Assembly (NCBI GenBank): GCA_040220455.1
Contig: JAVJUS010000112.1
Location: 12,895 to 76,894 of the forward strand
Origin: JAVJUS01 sp040220455
GTDB lineage: Bacteria > Pseudomonadota > Alphaproteobacteria > DSM-16000 > Inquilinaceae
Direction of reading: 5' to 3'
Length of the DNA: 64,000 nucleotides
The position numbers were made by a program, and so were the translations under genes. Each line of letters starts with the position of its first letter. Within the stretch, counting starts at the first letter, position 1. Of this stretch, positions 61,612-64,000 are shown piece after piece. The notes below the pieces were generated by a model that saw only the letters and a list, made by a program, of their open reading frames with translations, made no database searches and had not been told where the DNA came from.

Positions 61612-63399
61612 ATGAGCGATCTCGACGTACGCCGCACGACGGCGAGCGCGAGACACCGGCTCCAGCGCCTCGCCGCCGACACGCTCGTTCCTTGCGACAC
61701 AGGTGAGCGACAGCCGCCGGGGCGCCGGCCCAAGGCCAACGTGGCGATCGACTGCGGCTGGGGCCGGTTGATCTTCGGCCACACCTTCGACGGGCCCGAG
61801 CGCCTGGCCGAGGTCCTGCGGGCCGAGACGCCGGGCCATCGCGACATCGCTTTCTACATCAAGGACCCGCAGGTCCTGCTGTCGCTCGCGCCGCAGGAGC
61901 TGTTCCTCGACCCCAGCCATACCTTCCGGCTCTGGCTCGCGGACTACCGCCCGGCGCGGCGGCGCAATCAGGCATTCACGATCGCGCCGGTCCGTTCGCG
62001 AGAGGAGATCGACCAGCTCAACCGGATCTACGCCATCCACGGCATGGTCCGGGTCGACCCGGATTTCCTGCTGAACCATCTGCGCGCGCGCAGCTACAGC
62101 TATCTCGTCGCCAAGACGCGGGCCACTGGCGACGTCGTCGGCGTCGTGATGGGCGCCGACCATGTTCATTGCTTCGGCGACCCTGAGGGCGGCTCCAGCC
62201 TGTGGAGCCTGGCGGTCGACCCGCAGAACGCTCCGCCCGGCATCGGCGAGGCGCTGGTGCGCCGGCTGGTGGAGCGCTATGCAGGGCGCGGCCGGCAATT
62301 CCTCGACCTCTCGGTCATGCACGACAATGGCCCGGCGGTGGCGCTTTACGAGAAGCTCGGCTTCCGGCGCGTGCCCGTCTTCACCGTCAAGCGGCGCAAC
62401 GCTGTCAACGAGAAGCTGTTCTCGACGCCCGCGCCGGAGGACGAGGGCTACAACCCCTATGCCCGGCTGATCATCGACGAGGCGCGCCGCCGCGGCATCA
62501 TGGTCGAGCCCGTCGACCCGGAGGCCGGGTACTTCAAGCTCTCCTTCGGCGGCCGGTCGATCACCTGCCGGGAATCCCTGTCGGAACTGACCAGCGCCGT
62601 CGCGATGAGCCGCTGCGACGACAAGCAGGTCACGCGCCGGCTGATGGAGCGCGCGGGCCTTCGCGTGCCGGCCCAGGCAATCGCCGGCACGGCCGAAGAG
62701 AACGCGGCCTTCCTCGAGCGCTGGGGCCGGATCGTCGTCAAGCCGGCGCGCGGCGAGCAGGGCGCCGGCGTCGCCGTCGACCTGTCGACGACGGAGGAAG
62801 TGGAGGCCGCGGTCGAGGCGGCGCGCCGGGTCGATTCCACCGTCGTGATGGAGGAGTTCGTCCAGGGCCACGACCTGCGCATCATCGTCATCGGCGACGA
62901 GGTCGTGGCCGCGGCGATGCGCAAGCCGGCCGAGGTGGTCGGCGACGGCCGCGCCACGGTGCGCGAGCTGATCGACCGCCACAGCCGCCGCCGCGCCAAG
63001 GCGACCGGTGGGGAGAGCCACATCCCCCTCGACGGCGAGACCGAGCGCTGCGTCGCGGCCTACGGCTACGGGCTCGACGACGTGCCGGCCGAGGGCGAGG
63101 CGCTTGTCGTGCGCAAGACGGCCAATCTGCACACCGGCGGCACGATCCACGACGTCACCGACGAGCTCCACCCCGAGTTGGCGCGCGCCGCCCTGGCGGC
63201 GGCGGCGGCGGTCGAGATCCCGGTCGTGGGCTTGGATTTCATGATCGAGGCGCCGGACCGGCGGGCCTATGCGATCATCGAGGCCAACGAGCGCCCGGGC
63301 CTCGCCAATCATGAGCCCCAGCCGACCGCGGCGAAGTTCGTCGACCTGCTCTTCCCCCAGACCGTGGCCCGTCCGCCGGCGGAGATCGTCGCCGCGTAG
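61612..63399 (+). CDS. ngg: N-acetylglutaminylglutamine synthetase
   Basis: A 595-residue bifunctional enzyme that builds N-acetylglutaminylglutamine. Residues about 110-270 form a GNAT acetyltransferase (SLWSLAVDPQNAPPGIGEALVRRLVE and LSVMHDNGPAVALYEKLGF); from about 310 to the end is an ATP-grasp ligase with VVKPARGEQGAGVAVD, VMEEFVQGHDLRIIVIGDEVVAAA and MIEAPDRRAYAIIEANERPGL. The ATG at 61612 has GGGAGA in front and lies 43 bp after the amidotransferase. Many NAGGN operons continue with a third gene (peptidase M42-like); here the operon ends at this gene, followed by repeats. Confidence 0.95.
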   Translation: MSDLDVRRTTASARHRLQRLAADTLVPCDTGERQPPGRRPKANVAIDCGWGRLIFGHTFDGPERLAEVLRAETPGHRDIAFYIKDPQVLLSLAPQELFLDPSHTFRLWLADYRPARRRNQAFTIAPVRSREEIDQLNRIYAIHGMVRVDPDFLLNHLRARSYSYLVAKTRATGDVVGVVMGADHVHCFGDPEGGSSLWSLAVDPQNAPPGIGEALVRRLVERYAGRGRQFLDLSVMHDNGPAVALYEKLGFRRVPVFTVKRRNAVNEKLFSTPAPEDEGYNPYARLIIDEARRRGIMVEPVDPEAGYFKLSFGGRSITCRESLSELTSAVAMSRCDDKQVTRRLMERAGLRVPAQAIAGTAEENAAFLERWGRIVVKPARGEQGAGVAVDLSTTEEVEAAVEAARRVDSTVVMEEFVQGHDLRIIVIGDEVVAAAMRKPAEVVGDGRATVRELIDRHSRRRAKATGGESHIPLDGETERCVAAYGYGLDDVPAEGEALVVRKTANLHTGGTIHDVTDELHPELARAALAAAAAVEIPVVGLDFMIEAPDRRAYAIIEANERPGLANHEPQPTAAKFVDLLFPQTVARPPAEIVAA

Positions 63400-63429
63400 A
63401 GGGGCGAGGCCGGGCGAAGGCCGAGGGGT

Positions 63430-63515
63430 GTCGGGTTTCGCTCACGCTCTACCCGACCTACGCCGGCCGCGCCGCTCGCGGTAGGTCGGATAGAAGCCGC
63501 AGGCCGAAATCCGAC
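63430..63515. repeat. Two diverged GTAGGTCGG-family repeats, inverted
   Basis: Units at 63430-63461 (minus, 32 bp) and 63481-63515 (plus, 35 bp). They keep the GTAGGTCGG end and CCGAC end but have changed centres; the second has GCCGCAGGC in the middle. They occupy a convergent gap. Confidence 0.78.
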
Positions 63516-63530
63516 AGCGGCTCGAGGTGC

Positions 63531-63815
63531 TCAATTCAGCCGATAGCACCGGCTGCGCCGGTCGCCCGGCTCGCCAGTGACGCGGCAGAGGATGTAGTTG
63601 CCAGACCGCGTCAGAAGATAGACCGACGAGTTGATGTCCGGCGCGGCGAAGTCCTGAACCACCCAGCCGTCGTCGATCAGGCTGTCGAGCGCGACGTTGA
63701 CTTGGTCATGCATGGTCGGCAACCCGGTTTGCGCGGCGGCCGGAGCCTCGAGGACGGCGAAGGCGAGCAGGGCCGTGCTCGCGCCCACGATCACGCTGAA
63801 ACGTCGAGCCGTCAT
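63531..63815 (-). CDS. Small secreted protein
   Basis: A 94-residue protein with a signal peptide (about residues 1-29, ending APAAAQ) and a small mature domain of about 65 residues: MHDQVNVALDSLIDDGW, then VYLLTRSGNYILCRVTGEP and the closing RRSRCYRLN. Two cysteines could form a disulfide. The pattern is that of small periplasmic proteins of unknown function found in many alphaproteobacteria. GGGAGG lies upstream of the ATG. Its 5' side faces an IS element. Confidence 0.75.
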   Translation of the reverse strand: MTARRFSVIVGASTALLAFAVLEAPAAAQTGLPTMHDQVNVALDSLIDDGWVVQDFAAPDINSSVYLLTRSGNYILCRVTGEPGDRRSRCYRLN

Positions 63816-63859
63816 GGGGGACCTCCCTGGTGTTCGTCTTCTTGCTCTAGAGACAGCAG

Positions 63860-64000
63860 ACTAGGTCACGAACTCATAAAGGGGATTCCCTCTGGCGGCC
63901 AGCTGTGATTCAAGGTCCTTAGAAGGAGGGGCCATGACCCAGACACGGCGCTACGAACTGACGGACTTCGAATGGTCGATCATCGAGCCGCTGTTGCCGA
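63860..64000 (+). mobile_element. Left end of an IS5-family-like insertion sequence (cut by the window edge)
   Basis: The segment from about 63860 (CTAGGTCACGAACTCATAAA) to the transposase start resembles the terminal sequence of IS5-family elements in alphaproteobacteria, and a transposase gene begins at 63934. The exact end and target duplication cannot be set, because the right end is outside the window. Confidence 0.65.
63934..64000 (+). CDS. IS5-family transposase, N-terminal fragment (continues beyond window)
   Basis: The first 22 codons read MTQTRRYELTDFEWSIIEPLLP, the familiar N-terminus of IS5-family (IS427/IS1031-type) transposases, DUF4096-like. A strong AGAAGGAGGGG ribosome site precedes the ATG. 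Whether the gene is intact cannot be seen. Confidence 0.8.
   Translation, partial: MTQTRRYELTDFEWSIIEPLLP

Overview
The window is about 64 kb of very GC-rich chromosome with densely packed genes on both strands. Its gene content suggests an alphaproteobacterium, perhaps of Rhodospirillales type. The pointers are a ChvG/ChvI-like two-component system, a two-gene N-acetylglutaminylglutamine amide (NAGGN) operon, PuuE-type allantoinase, a PyrC'-like dihydroorotase and a NodP/NodQ-like sulfate-activation pair. I saw no rRNA or tRNA gene and no CRISPR array, so the placement rests on gene families only.

Layout. 1-9.6 kb: the 3' end of pyrC, an acetate/solute symporter module (DUF4212 subunit, SSS symporter, cNMP/CBS/DUF294 protein, DnaQ-like exonuclease), a PaaI thioesterase, a fragment of a Rieske oxygenase gene, plsY and puuE. 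9.7-22.4 kb: a secreted mono-haem protein, a Na+/H+ antiporter with a cyclic-nucleotide domain, pdxY with a divergently controlled MocR regulator, PPK2, an SDR, a hydrolase-OsmC fusion, an MBL hydrolase and a HAD phosphatase. 22.6-24.7 kb: an RTX-repeat protein and an unknown protein. 25.1-32.6 kb: a complete seven-gene V-type ATPase operon (B-D-I-K-E-DUF2764-A), whose rotor subunit carries a sodium-type ligand set. 32.8-36.8 kb: an accessory-looking block of two paralogous membrane proteins and a 596-residue repeat-rich protein. 37-44.9 kb: ppsA, a carboxymuconolactone-decarboxylase-family protein, DUF3775, a lipoprotein, and chvI-chvG. 45.1-57.5 kb: surface-polysaccharide genes (O-antigen ligase, manC-gmd-fcl, a nucleotide-sugar epimerase, cysD and cysNC for PAPS, a WecA-type transferase, a PilZ protein), interrupted by a beta-hydroxyacid dehydrogenase and mtnA. 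57.7-64 kb: an acyl-CoA ligase, the NAGGN operon, a small secreted protein and the left end of an IS5-like element.

Themes. Several genes concern ion and osmotic balance: the predicted Na+ V-ATPase, the Na+/H+ antiporter, a Na+ symporter and NAGGN synthesis, which fits a saline habitat. GDP-fucose and PAPS genes beside a lipid-linked sugar transferase suggest a fucosylated, possibly sulfated polysaccharide. Small palindromic repeats (14 copies of a ~30-bp family in four convergent gaps, a 27-bp inverted pair and a two-part palindrome) fill the gene ends and in three places supply the stop codon of the adjacent gene.
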